Assembly (NCBI GenBank): GCA_018971455.1
Contig: JAGXAV010000058.1
Span: 1-8,687 of the forward strand
From: Rhodospirillales bacterium
GTDB taxonomy: Bacteria; Pseudomonadota; Alphaproteobacteria; Acetobacterales; Acetobacteraceae
Length of the DNA stretch: 8,687 nt
Direction of reading: 5' to 3'
Under the pieces are notes generated by a model. That model did not search any database. It was not told the DNA's origin and was given only the letters and a program-made list of their open reading frames with translations. How positions within the stretch are numbered: the first letter of the stretch is position 1; each line of letters starts with the position of its first letter. Shown one piece after another: positions 1-7,711 of this stretch. A program made the position numbers and the translations under genes.

Positions 1-1
1 C

Positions 2-811
2 CAGGTGGCGCTGCTGATCGTGCTCAAGGCGCTGGCCTCGGCGATCTCGCTCGGCTCGGGCTTCCGCGGCGGCCTGTTCTTCGCCTCGCTGTTCCTCGGC
101 GCGCTGACCGGCAAGCTCTATGCCGGGGCGCTGGCGGCGACCGGGCTGGTTTCCAGCATTCCGCCGGTGGTGTGCGCGCTGGTCGGCATGAGCGGCATGG
201 CGGTGGCCATCGTCGGCGGGCCGCTGACGATGGCGTTCCTGGCGCTGGAGAGCACCGGCAGCCTGCCGCTGACGGTGGCGGTGGTGGCGGCGGCGGTAAT
301 CTCGGCGCTGACCGTGCGGCGCACCTTCGGCTATTCCTTCGCCACCTGGCGCTTCCATCTGCGCGGCGAGGCGATCCGCAGCGCCGTGGATATCGGCTGG
401 ATGCGCAACCTGACGGTCGGGCGGATGATGCGGCGCGAGGTGCGCACGGTGCGTGGCGACACCAACCTCGCCGCGTTCCGCCGCGACGTGCCGCTGGGGG
501 CCGCCAACCGCGTCGTCGTCATCGACGATGCGGGGCGCTATGCCGGCATCGTGCCGGTGGCAGAGGCGCATGCGGTGGACGGCACCGCGGAGACGCTGAC
601 CGATCTGTTGCATTGCCGTGACGACGTGCTGCTGCCGCAGATGACCATCAAGGAGGCGGTGGCGCTGTTCGAGCAGGCCGAGGCGGACGCGCTGGCGGTG
701 GTGGACAGCCGGGAGAGCCGGCGGGTCATCGGTTTGCTGACCGAACATTTCGCCTTGCGCAGGTACAGCGAGGAGCTCGACCGCCGGCGGCGGGAGCTGT
801 CCGGCGAGTAG
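2..811 (+). CDS. ClC-family chloride channel / H+ antiporter with C-terminal CBS domain pair (5'-truncated by window)
   Basis: Membrane protein of the ClC family, which moves chloride through a channel or by Cl-/H+ exchange. Only about 269 C-terminal codons are visible; the reading frame is open at the left edge, so the start lies outside. The visible part opens with the ClC filter region (visible residues 17-33: GSGFRGG, then LFFASLFLGA), corresponding to the GxFxP motif, but Ala (residue 28) stands where Pro is usual. Hydrophobic helices follow to about residue 100, then a final-helix segment containing GYSFATWRFH, whose Tyr matches the position of the conserved chloride-coordinating Tyr. 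The cytosolic tail (about 135-265) holds two CBS-like units: one starting near VGRMMRREV and ending with VVVIDDAGRYAGIVP, the second starting near DDVLLPQMTIKEA and ending with ALAVVDSRESRRVIGLL. CBS pairs often bind adenine nucleotides and gate transport. Whether it is a channel or an exchanger cannot be decided, because the gating and proton glutamates are upstream. The family call is firm. Confidence 0.9.
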   Translation, partial: QVALLIVLKALASAISLGSGFRGGLFFASLFLGALTGKLYAGALAATGLVSSIPPVVCALVGMSGMAVAIVGGPLTMAFLALESTGSLPLTVAVVAAAVISALTVRRTFGYSFATWRFHLRGEAIRSAVDIGWMRNLTVGRMMRREVRTVRGDTNLAAFRRDVPLGAANRVVVIDDAGRYAGIVPVAEAHAVDGTAETLTDLLHCRDDVLLPQMTIKEAVALFEQAEADALAVVDSRESRRVIGLLTEHFALRRYSEELDRRRRELSGE

Positions 812-831
812 GGTTTCCGCCGGCCCGCCGC

Positions 832-848
832 GCCGCCGACCCGGCGGC
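832..848 (+). other. Short GC-rich inverted repeat after the ClC gene
   Basis: Six-base arms GCCGCC (832-837) and GGCGGC (843-848) flank a 5-base loop, 20 bases after the ClC stop codon. This could form a hairpin at the transcript end, but no T-run follows, so an intrinsic terminator is not supported. In DNA this GC-rich such short repeats arise often by chance. The rest of the 95-bp gap (812-906) shows no recognisable promoter. Confidence 0.2.
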
Positions 849-906
849 TGACCGGGGCGGATGCAGGTCATTGCCAGCGACCCGGCGGTGTGCCATCCAC
901 CGCGCA

Positions 907-3492
907 ATGTCGAATACGAGGAGGGCACCGGTCTGGGGCGGCGCGAGCAATCTGCGCCGGGTTGGACTGTCCGTGCTGGTCGCCACACTCGGGGCGGCGC
1001 TGCTGATGGCCGCGCAGCGGCTGTCGCAAAGCTTCGATTATCATGGCGTGGTGCACACGCTGCGGCACATGCCGCGCGCGCGGGTGATCTATGCGCTGCT
1101 GGCCACCGCCCTGAGCTTCGTGGCGATGGTCGGGCGCGACGCGGTCGGGTTGCGCTATGTCGGCGTGAGGGTGCCCGCGCCATTGCTGTGGCTCGGCGCG
1201 CTGGCCGGCTCGGCACTGGGCAATGCCGTAGGCTTCGGTGCGTTGAGCGGCGGTGCCGTGCGCTATCGCATCTTCGGCGGCGCCGGCGTCACCGGCCCGC
1301 AGGTGGTCCGGCTCAGCGCCCTGACCAGCACCACGTTCGGGCTGGGGCTGGTCGTGCTGGGCGGCGCGAGCCTGGCCTGGGACGCCGCCTCGCTCGGCCC
1401 CATGCTCGGCCTGCCGGGCGGCATGCTGCGGATCGGCGGCCTCGCGATCCTGCTCGCGACCGCGGGGCTGATCGCCTGGTGCCGTCCCGGCCGCCCGCCG
1501 ATCCGGCTGGGCCGCGTCCGCGTCGAGATGCCGACGCGCGGGGTGCTGGCGGCGGAGTTCGCGCTGGTCGGCGTCGATGTCGCCGGCGCCGGACTGGCGC
1601 TCTACGCCTTGCTTCCGGCGGTCCATCTGGCGGCAACGCCGATCGGGCTGGCGAACTTCCTGGCGATCTACACGCTGGCCCTGCTGCTCGGCGTGATCGG
1701 CCACACCCCGGGCGGGCTTGGCGTGTTCGAGGCGGCGGTGATCCTCGCCCTTGGCCGCACCGCCCCGCCCGCCGCCATCGTGGCCGCGCTGCTCGCCTAT
1801 CGCGCGATCTATTTCATCCTGCCGCTGCTGCTGTCCGCCGCCCTGCTGGCCGCCTTCGAGGTGCGCCTGGTCGCGGCGCGCTTCGCGCCGCGCGGCCTGA
1901 CCATGGGCTCGCCGCGCTTCGCGCCGGTGGCGCCGATGTTCCTCGGCGTCATCACCTTCGCGATCGGCGTGATGCTGCTCGTCTCGGGCGCCACGCCGGC
2001 CTTCGGCAGGCGCCTCGCACTGCTGCAGATGGAGCTGCCGCTCTGGGTGGTGGAGGGCTCGAATCTGGTCGGCAGCGTGCTGGGCGTGATGCTGCTGTTC
2101 GTCGCGCGCGGATTGCTGCGCCGGCTCGATGCGGCGTGGTGGCTGGCGCTGCTTCTCGCCTCCATCAGCCTGTTCCTGTCGCTGGCCAAGGGGCTGGCCT
2201 TCGTCGAGGCGGGTTTGCTCGGCCTTCTGGTGGTACTGCTGCTGCTGACGCGCCACCGCTTCAACCGCCCGGCCGCCCTGTTCCAGGACCGGCTGACACT
2301 GAGCTGGGCGATCTGCATCGGCATCGTGCTGGCGCTGGTGGTCTGGGTGCTGCTGTTCGCCTTCCGCAACGTGCCCTACAGCCGCGAGCTGTGGTGGCAG
2401 TTCGAGTTCGACGAGAAGGCCTCGCGCGCCCTGCGGGCGACCGCCGGCGCCTCGCTGTTCGCCGCCGCGATCGCGCTGTGGCAGCTGCTGCGACCGGCCT
2501 GCGGCGGCCGCTCGCCGCCGACGGCGCAGGATCTGGCGGCGGCGGCCAAGATCGTGCGCACGCAGGAGCGCAGCGACGCGGTGCTGGCGATGATGGGCGA
2601 CAAGAGCTTCATCTTCTCGGACTCGCGGAAGGCCTTTCTGATGTACGCCAAGCGCGGGCGCAGCTGGGTGGCGCTGCACGACCCGATCGGGCCGCGCGAG
2701 GAATGGGCCGGGCTGATCCGCGCCTTCGTCGCACTCGCCCACGCCCATGGCGGCCGCGCGGCCTTCTATCAGGTGCGCCCGGACGCGCTGCCGCTTTATC
2801 TCGATGCCGGGCTGAAGCTGATGAAGCTGGGCGAGGAGGCCTGCATCGCGCTCGACACGTTCGAGCTGGCCGGACCGCAGCGGACCAAGCTGCGCTACGC
2901 CCTCAAGCGCGGCGAGCGCGACGGGCTGAGCGTCGATTTTCTGTCGCCGGCCGCGGCCGCCGGGCTGCTGCCGACGCTGCGCGTCGTCTCCGATGCCTGG
3001 CTGCGCGAGCGCCAGGCCCATGAGAAGGGCTTCTCGGTCGCGGCGTTCGATGCCGAGTATCTGGCCGCCCAGTCGGTCGTGCTGGTGCGCCAGCACGGGC
3101 GGGCGGTGGCGTTCACCACCTTCATGACGACGGATATCTACACCGAGGCGACGATCGGCGTGATGCGCCATGTCGCGGATTCCTCGGCGTACACGATGGA
3201 ATATCTGCTCACCCAGCTGGCGCTGCACCTCAAGCGGGCCGGCTTCACCCGGCTGAGCCTCGGCATGGCACCGCTCTCCGGCCTCGCGCTCACGCCGCTG
3301 GCGGGCGCCTGGCATCGCATCGGCCATCTGCTGTGGCGCTTCGGCGGGCGGCTCTACAATTTCCGCGGCCTGCGCAGTTTCAAGAGCAAGTTCGATCCCG
3401 ACTGGCAGCCGCGCTATCTGGCGGCGACGGGCGTGCTGGGGCCGTTCGTCGCGCTCGCCGACGTGGCGGTCCTGGCGGACCAGCACCCATGA
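907..3492 (+). CDS. mprF: Bifunctional aminoacyl-phosphatidylglycerol synthase/flippase (MprF/LpiA family)
   Basis: Inner-membrane enzyme that transfers an amino acid (lysine in most characterised members) from aminoacyl-tRNA to phosphatidylglycerol and flips the product to the outer leaflet, lowering negative surface charge. From the ATG at 907 it has 861 residues, close to the usual 840-870. Residues about 17-535 are a chain of hydrophobic segments (the flippase/UPF0104-type part), including GNAVGFGALSGGAVRYRIFGG (105-125). Residues about 539-845 form the cytosolic GNAT-like synthase (DUF2156): KSFIFSDSRKAFLMY near 566, then LRYALKRGERDGLSV, and the family hallmark NFRGLRSFKSKFDPDW at 818-833. 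ATG 907 is preferred over an in-frame TTG at 871 because it is canonical and gives a normal N-terminus; neither has a strong Shine-Dalgarno. The stop overlaps the downstream acvB-like start (ATGA), so the two are very likely co-translated. In rhizobia this pair is lpiA-atvA and acid-induced. Lysyl versus alanyl specificity cannot be read from the sequence. Confidence 0.95.
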   Translation: MSNTRRAPVWGGASNLRRVGLSVLVATLGAALLMAAQRLSQSFDYHGVVHTLRHMPRARVIYALLATALSFVAMVGRDAVGLRYVGVRVPAPLLWLGALAGSALGNAVGFGALSGGAVRYRIFGGAGVTGPQVVRLSALTSTTFGLGLVVLGGASLAWDAASLGPMLGLPGGMLRIGGLAILLATAGLIAWCRPGRPPIRLGRVRVEMPTRGVLAAEFALVGVDVAGAGLALYALLPAVHLAATPIGLANFLAIYTLALLLGVIGHTPGGLGVFEAAVILALGRTAPPAAIVAALLAYRAIYFILPLLLSAALLAAFEVRLVAARFAPRGLTMGSPRFAPVAPMFLGVITFAIGVMLLVSGATPAFGRRLALLQMELPLWVVEGSNLVGSVLGVMLLFVARGLLRRLDAAWWLALLLASISLFLSLAKGLAFVEAGLLGLLVVLLLLTRHRFNRPAALFQDRLTLSWAICIGIVLALVVWVLLFAFRNVPYSRELWWQFEFDEKASRALRATAGASLFAAAIALWQLLRPACGGRSPPTAQDLAAAAKIVRTQERSDAVLAMMGDKSFIFSDSRKAFLMYAKRGRSWVALHDPIGPREEWAGLIRAFVALAHAHGGRAAFYQVRPDALPLYLDAGLKLMKLGEEACIALDTFELAGPQRTKLRYALKRGERDGLSVDFLSPAAAAGLLPTLRVVSDAWLRERQAHEKGFSVAAFDAEYLAAQSVVLVRQHGRAVAFTTFMTTDIYTEATIGVMRHVADSSAYTMEYLLTQLALHLKRAGFTRLSLGMAPLSGLALTPLAGAWHRIGHLLWRFGGRLYNFRGLRSFKSKFDPDWQPRYLAATGVLGPFVALADVAVLADQHP

Positions 3493-4853
3493 CGGGCGCC
3501 CGCCCGAGGTACGCGGCCCGCCTGATGCCGGCCCTCGCCGCGCTGCTCTGCGTCCTGCTCGCCGGCCCTGTGCGGGCAGCGACGGTCTCGGGCGGCCAGT
3601 ACGGCGAGGTCGAGGTGTTCCGGCCGAGCACGGCGCTGCGTGGCTTCGTCGTGCTGTTCTCGGACATGACGGGCTGGAGCGCGGCCGACGCGGCGGCCGG
3701 GCGGCGGCTGGCCGCGCACGGCATGCTGGTGGTCGGCGTGGACAGCGAGCGCTACGCGGCGAAGCTCGCGACGGTGAAGGAGGATTGCCACTTCCCGGTC
3801 GGCGATGCCGAGAATGTCAGCCACCAGTTGCAGCGCGAGATGGGGTCGCACGCCTATTTCAGCCCGATCATCGCGGGTATCGGCGAGGGCGGCGCGCTGG
3901 CTGAGCGGGTGCTGGCCATCGCCCCCTCCAACACGCTGGGCGGCGCCATCTCGATCAACCCCGCGCCGACGCTGGACGCCCGTTTCAACCCCTGCCCGCC
4001 CGACCCAACCATCCTGCACGACCCCGGGCTGCCCGGCTTCTGGAGCATCGGCGCGACCACCCGGCCGGCGGCGCCGGTCCGGGCGCGGGCCGAGCAGGTG
4101 CGCCACGAGGGCGGCCGCGTGACCATTCGCGATTTCGCGCCGGGCACCGATGAGGGGGCCATGCTGCTGGCGCTGGCCGAGCCGCATCTGGGCGCGCGCG
4201 CGCCGGACGAGCAGGATGTCTCCGATCTGCCGCTGGTGCTGATGCCGGCCAAATCGCCCGGCGCCATGCTGGCGATCGTGATTTCGGGCGATGGCGGGTG
4301 GCGCGACCTCGACAAGACCATCGCGCAGCATTTGCAGGATTGGGGCGTCTCGGTCGTCGGCATCGACAGTCTGCGCTACTTCTGGAACAAGAAAACGCCG
4401 CGGCGGACCGCCGACGATCTGGCGCGCGTGATCCGCACTTACACGGCGCGCTGGCATGCCAGCAGCGTGGCGCTGGTGGGGTATTCCTTCGGCGCCGACG
4501 TGCTGCCCTTCGCCTATAACCGGCTCGACCCCGCGGTGCGCGACAAGGTTGCGCTGATGGCGCTGCTGGGCTTCGCGCCGGCGGCGGATTTCGAAATCCG
4601 GGTGACGGGCTGGCTCGGCCTGCCGCCGAGTGCGGAGGCGCTGCCGGTGGCGGGTGAAATCGCCAAGGTGCCGCCGGCGCTGGTGCAGTGCTTCTACGGC
4701 GCCGAGGAGAGCGACACGATCTGCCCAAGCCTGGCGAAATACGGCATGCGGGTGATCCGCACCGCCGGCGGCCATCATTTCGGCGCCGGCTACGAGCCGC
4801 TGGCGCGCCAGATCCTCGACCGCTGGAAGGCGCGGATGGCGCGGCCCGATTAG
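3489..4853 (+). CDS. acvB: Periplasmic AcvB/VirJ-family alpha/beta hydrolase (probable aminoacyl-phosphatidylglycerol hydrolase)
   Basis: Secreted 454-residue protein. The ATG at 3489 overlaps the mprF stop as ATGA, with a weak GGCGGA Shine-Dalgarno at 3474-3479. This start yields a clean signal peptide: Arg-rich n-region, hydrophobic stretch MPALAALLCVLLAGP, likely cleavage after VRA at residue 30. Two halves follow. Residues about 35-235 resemble a hydrolase fold but carry GIGEGG (130-135) where GxSxG would be, so this half looks catalytically dead. Residues about 248-454 are the VirJ domain: ISGDGGWRDLD (264-274), nucleophile motif GYSFGAD (331-337, Ser333), an acidic candidate around Asp409 and a His candidate in GGHHFGAGYE (His429/430). 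Cys pairs 100/169 and 401/412 could form disulfides in the periplasm. Agrobacterium AcvB, the best-studied relative, hydrolyses lysyl-phosphatidylglycerol and is needed for virulence; rhizobial AtvA supports acid tolerance. Placement right behind mprF supports the same role here. The length is typical of two-domain AcvB rather than the shorter VirJ. Confidence 0.92.
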   Translation: MTGARPRYAARLMPALAALLCVLLAGPVRAATVSGGQYGEVEVFRPSTALRGFVVLFSDMTGWSAADAAAGRRLAAHGMLVVGVDSERYAAKLATVKEDCHFPVGDAENVSHQLQREMGSHAYFSPIIAGIGEGGALAERVLAIAPSNTLGGAISINPAPTLDARFNPCPPDPTILHDPGLPGFWSIGATTRPAAPVRARAEQVRHEGGRVTIRDFAPGTDEGAMLLALAEPHLGARAPDEQDVSDLPLVLMPAKSPGAMLAIVISGDGGWRDLDKTIAQHLQDWGVSVVGIDSLRYFWNKKTPRRTADDLARVIRTYTARWHASSVALVGYSFGADVLPFAYNRLDPAVRDKVALMALLGFAPAADFEIRVTGWLGLPPSAEALPVAGEIAKVPPALVQCFYGAEESDTICPSLAKYGMRVIRTAGGHHFGAGYEPLARQILDRWKARMARPD

Positions 4854-4869
4854 GGCGGCGCGTCGGCGC

Positions 4870-4899
4870 CGGACCGGCCCGACGATTCCATCAGGTCCG
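4870..4899. other. Inverted repeat between convergent acvB and recJ
   Basis: The two operons converge across only 54 bases (4854-4907). CGGACC (4870-4875) and GGTCCG (4894-4899) form a 6-bp stem around an 18-base loop, and a small CGGCGCCG palindrome (4864-4871) lies beside it. The stem is symmetrical, so it could serve both transcripts, but neither side has a T-run. Treat it as a possible bidirectional transcription boundary only; chance is a real alternative at this GC content. Confidence 0.2.
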
Positions 4900-4907
4900 A
4901 TCGTGCG

Positions 4908-6685
4908 CTAGGCGCGCGCGATGTCGCTGACGATGAAGCCCGGGGCGGTGCGGCCGTTCCATTCCTCGGCGCGCAGATGGCCGGCGAGATGCAGGGGCAC
5001 GCGGTCGGCGGCCAGCAGCGCCTCGGCGAGCGGACCGTCCTTGGCGCGGAACAGCATCGCCTTGAGGCGCGCGCCGCCGCCCTCGCCCTCCACGAAGGCG
5101 CGGACCGTGGCGCCCTCGCGGCCGACGCGGTCGGCGCGGACGACGCGCGCGCGCGGCACGATCAGCACCGGCTCCGCATTGCCCTGGCCGAAGGGCGCGA
5201 GGCGATGGATCTGGCCGGCAATGTCGGTCGTGCAGCCGGCCACGGACAGGGTGCCCTCGATCGGCAGGTCGGCCGCCGCGGGCAGGCTGGCGGCGGCGGC
5301 GAGCCGTTCGTTGAGGAAGGCGTGGAAATCTTCCAGCCGGCCGGCGGGCAGCGAAAACCCCGCCGCCATGGCGTGGCCGCCGCCGGTGGCAAGAATTCCG
5401 GCCTGGCGCGCCGCGATCACCGCCGCGCCAAGGTCGAGCCCCACCACCGAGCGGCCGGAGCCCTTGGCGACACCATCGACGATGCCGGCGACGCAGGCCG
5501 GGCGGTTGAATTTTTCCTTGATGCGGCCCGCGACGATGCCGACCACGCCGGGGTGCCACGCGGCGCCGCTGACCAGGACCGCGGCATGGCCGGCGGCGAG
5601 CTGTGCCTCGGCGGCATGCAGGGCCGCGTCGAGCATGCCGGCTTCGACCTGCTGGCGTTCGCGGTTCACCGCATCGAGCGTGGCGGCGAGGCCGCGCGCG
5701 TCCACCGCATCCTCGCAGAGCAGGAGGCGCAGGCCGAGATCGGCCTGGCTGATCCGCCCGGCGGCATTGATGCGCGGGCCGAGGGCGAAGCCGAGCGTCA
5801 TCGCGCTCGGCCGCTCGCTCACCTGCGCCACGTCGAGAAGGGCCGCGATGCCGGGCCGGGCGCGGCGGGCCATCACCTTCAATCCCTGCGTCACCAGCGC
5901 GCGATTGAGGCCGATCAGCGGCATGACGTCGCAGACCGTGGCGAGCGCCACCAGGTCGAGCAGGCCCATGAGGTCGGGCTCGGCGCGGCCGGCGAAGTGA
6001 CCGGCGCGGCGCAGGGCGCGGATGGTGGCGATGGCGGTGAGGAAGGCGATGGCGGCGGCGCAGAGATGGCCGAGGCCGGAGGCGCAGTCGAGCCGGTTGG
6101 GATTGACGGTGGCGACCACCCGCGGCGGCGGGCCCTCAGCCTTGTGATGGTCGAGCACCACCACCTCGGCGGCACCGGCGAGACCGTCGAGGATATCGCC
6201 CGCCGCGGTGCCGCAATCGACGCAGACGATCAGGCTGGCGCCGCGCCCCGCCAGCGCGCGCAGGGCGGGCAGGTTGGGGCCGTAGCCCTCGGCCATGCGG
6301 TCCGGCACGTGGCTGAACACCGTGCAGCCGAGGCCGCGCAGGAACGTGGCCATCAGCGCGCCGGAGCAGGCGCCGTCAACGTCGTAATCCCCGAACACGG
6401 CGACGGTCTCGCCGCGGCACACGGCGTCGGCGAGGCGTGCCGCGGCGGCGTCCATGTCGATCAGCGAGGCCGGGTCGGGCAGCAGGGCGCGCAGCGTTGG
6501 GTCGAGGTAATCGGCTGCGGCGTCAAGCCCGATGCCACGGCCGGCGAGCAGGCGGCCGAGGAGTTCCGGCACGTCGAGGCGCTGGGCGATGGCCAGCCCG
6601 ATGCGCTCGTCAGGTTCGCGCCAGACCCAGCGGCGCGCCGACAGGCTGCACGCGACGCCGAGCGCCGGCTCCGGCGGCGGCGCGT

Positions 6686-6689
<4 letters not shown>
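4908..6689 (-). CDS. recJ: Single-stranded-DNA-specific 5'-3' exonuclease RecJ (probable non-canonical CTG start)
   Basis: Mn/Mg-dependent nuclease that degrades single-stranded DNA 5'-3' in RecF-pathway recombination, mismatch repair and base-excision repair. Numbered from the proposed CTG at 6689 (593 residues), the DHH phosphoesterase motifs appear in order: FGDYDVDGA (Asp 101, 103, 105), CVDCG (156-160), LDHHKAEG (Asp180-His181-His182) and ATVCDVMPLIG (Asp254). The linker motif GPRINAAGR is at 304-312. The DHHA1 domain shows WHPGVVGIVAGRIKEK (378-393), GSGRS (410-414) and GGGHAMAAGFS (436-446). A C-terminal OB-fold-like part follows, including EPVLIVPRARVV. The first canonical start in frame is GTG 6572, but conserved RecJ N-terminal sequence (ALGVACSLSARRWVWREPDE, then RIGLAIAQRLDV) lies upstream of it with no ATG, GTG or TTG before the frame closes. 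The CTG at 6689 overlaps the glpX stop (CTGA) and has a G5 tract 7 bases upstream. Function is certain; the start is inferred. Confidence 0.93.
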
Positions 6690-7699
<1,010 letters not shown>

Positions 7700-7706
7700 T
7701 TGGGGT

Positions 7707-7711
7707 TCCTC
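7707..7711 (-). promoter_or_regulatory. glpX ribosome-binding site overlapping the hom stop codon
   Basis: On the minus strand the junction reads TGAGGAACCCCAAGTG. The hom stop TGA (7712-7710) shares bases with the Shine-Dalgarno GAGGA (7711-7707), and the GTG start of glpX follows after 7 bases. This fixes the GTG at 7699 as the glpX start and suggests translational coupling, with ribosomes ending hom re-initiating on glpX. Confidence 0.75.

Noticed and set aside
812..906. Sigma-70 promoter in the ClC-mprF gap
   Set aside because: TTGCCA at 871 resembles a -35 box, but no -10-like hexamer lies at the right distance, and the region is GC-rich throughout.
861..3023. A 720-codon plus-strand frame overlapping mprF
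   Set aside because: Arg/Ala/Gly-rich shadow frame with no membrane pattern or motif; mprF in the other frame explains the sequence fully.
868..3486. An 872-codon open frame on the minus strand covering almost all of mprF
   Set aside because: Its translation is low-complexity and rich in Arg, Gln, Ala and Gly with no domain, while the plus strand is a clear MprF. Very high GC with G/C at third positions leaves the antisense frame without stops.
3333..3488. Upstream extension of the acvB frame, adding 52 residues
   Set aside because: The extension lies inside the conserved MprF C-terminus, is Arg/Gly-rich, and would bury the signal peptide. ATG 3489 with the ATGA overlap is far better.
3540..3580. 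Lipoprotein lipobox around Cys21 of the AcvB-like protein
   Set aside because: The residues before Cys (ALL) do not fit a lipobox, and a good type I cleavage site follows at VRA, residue 30.
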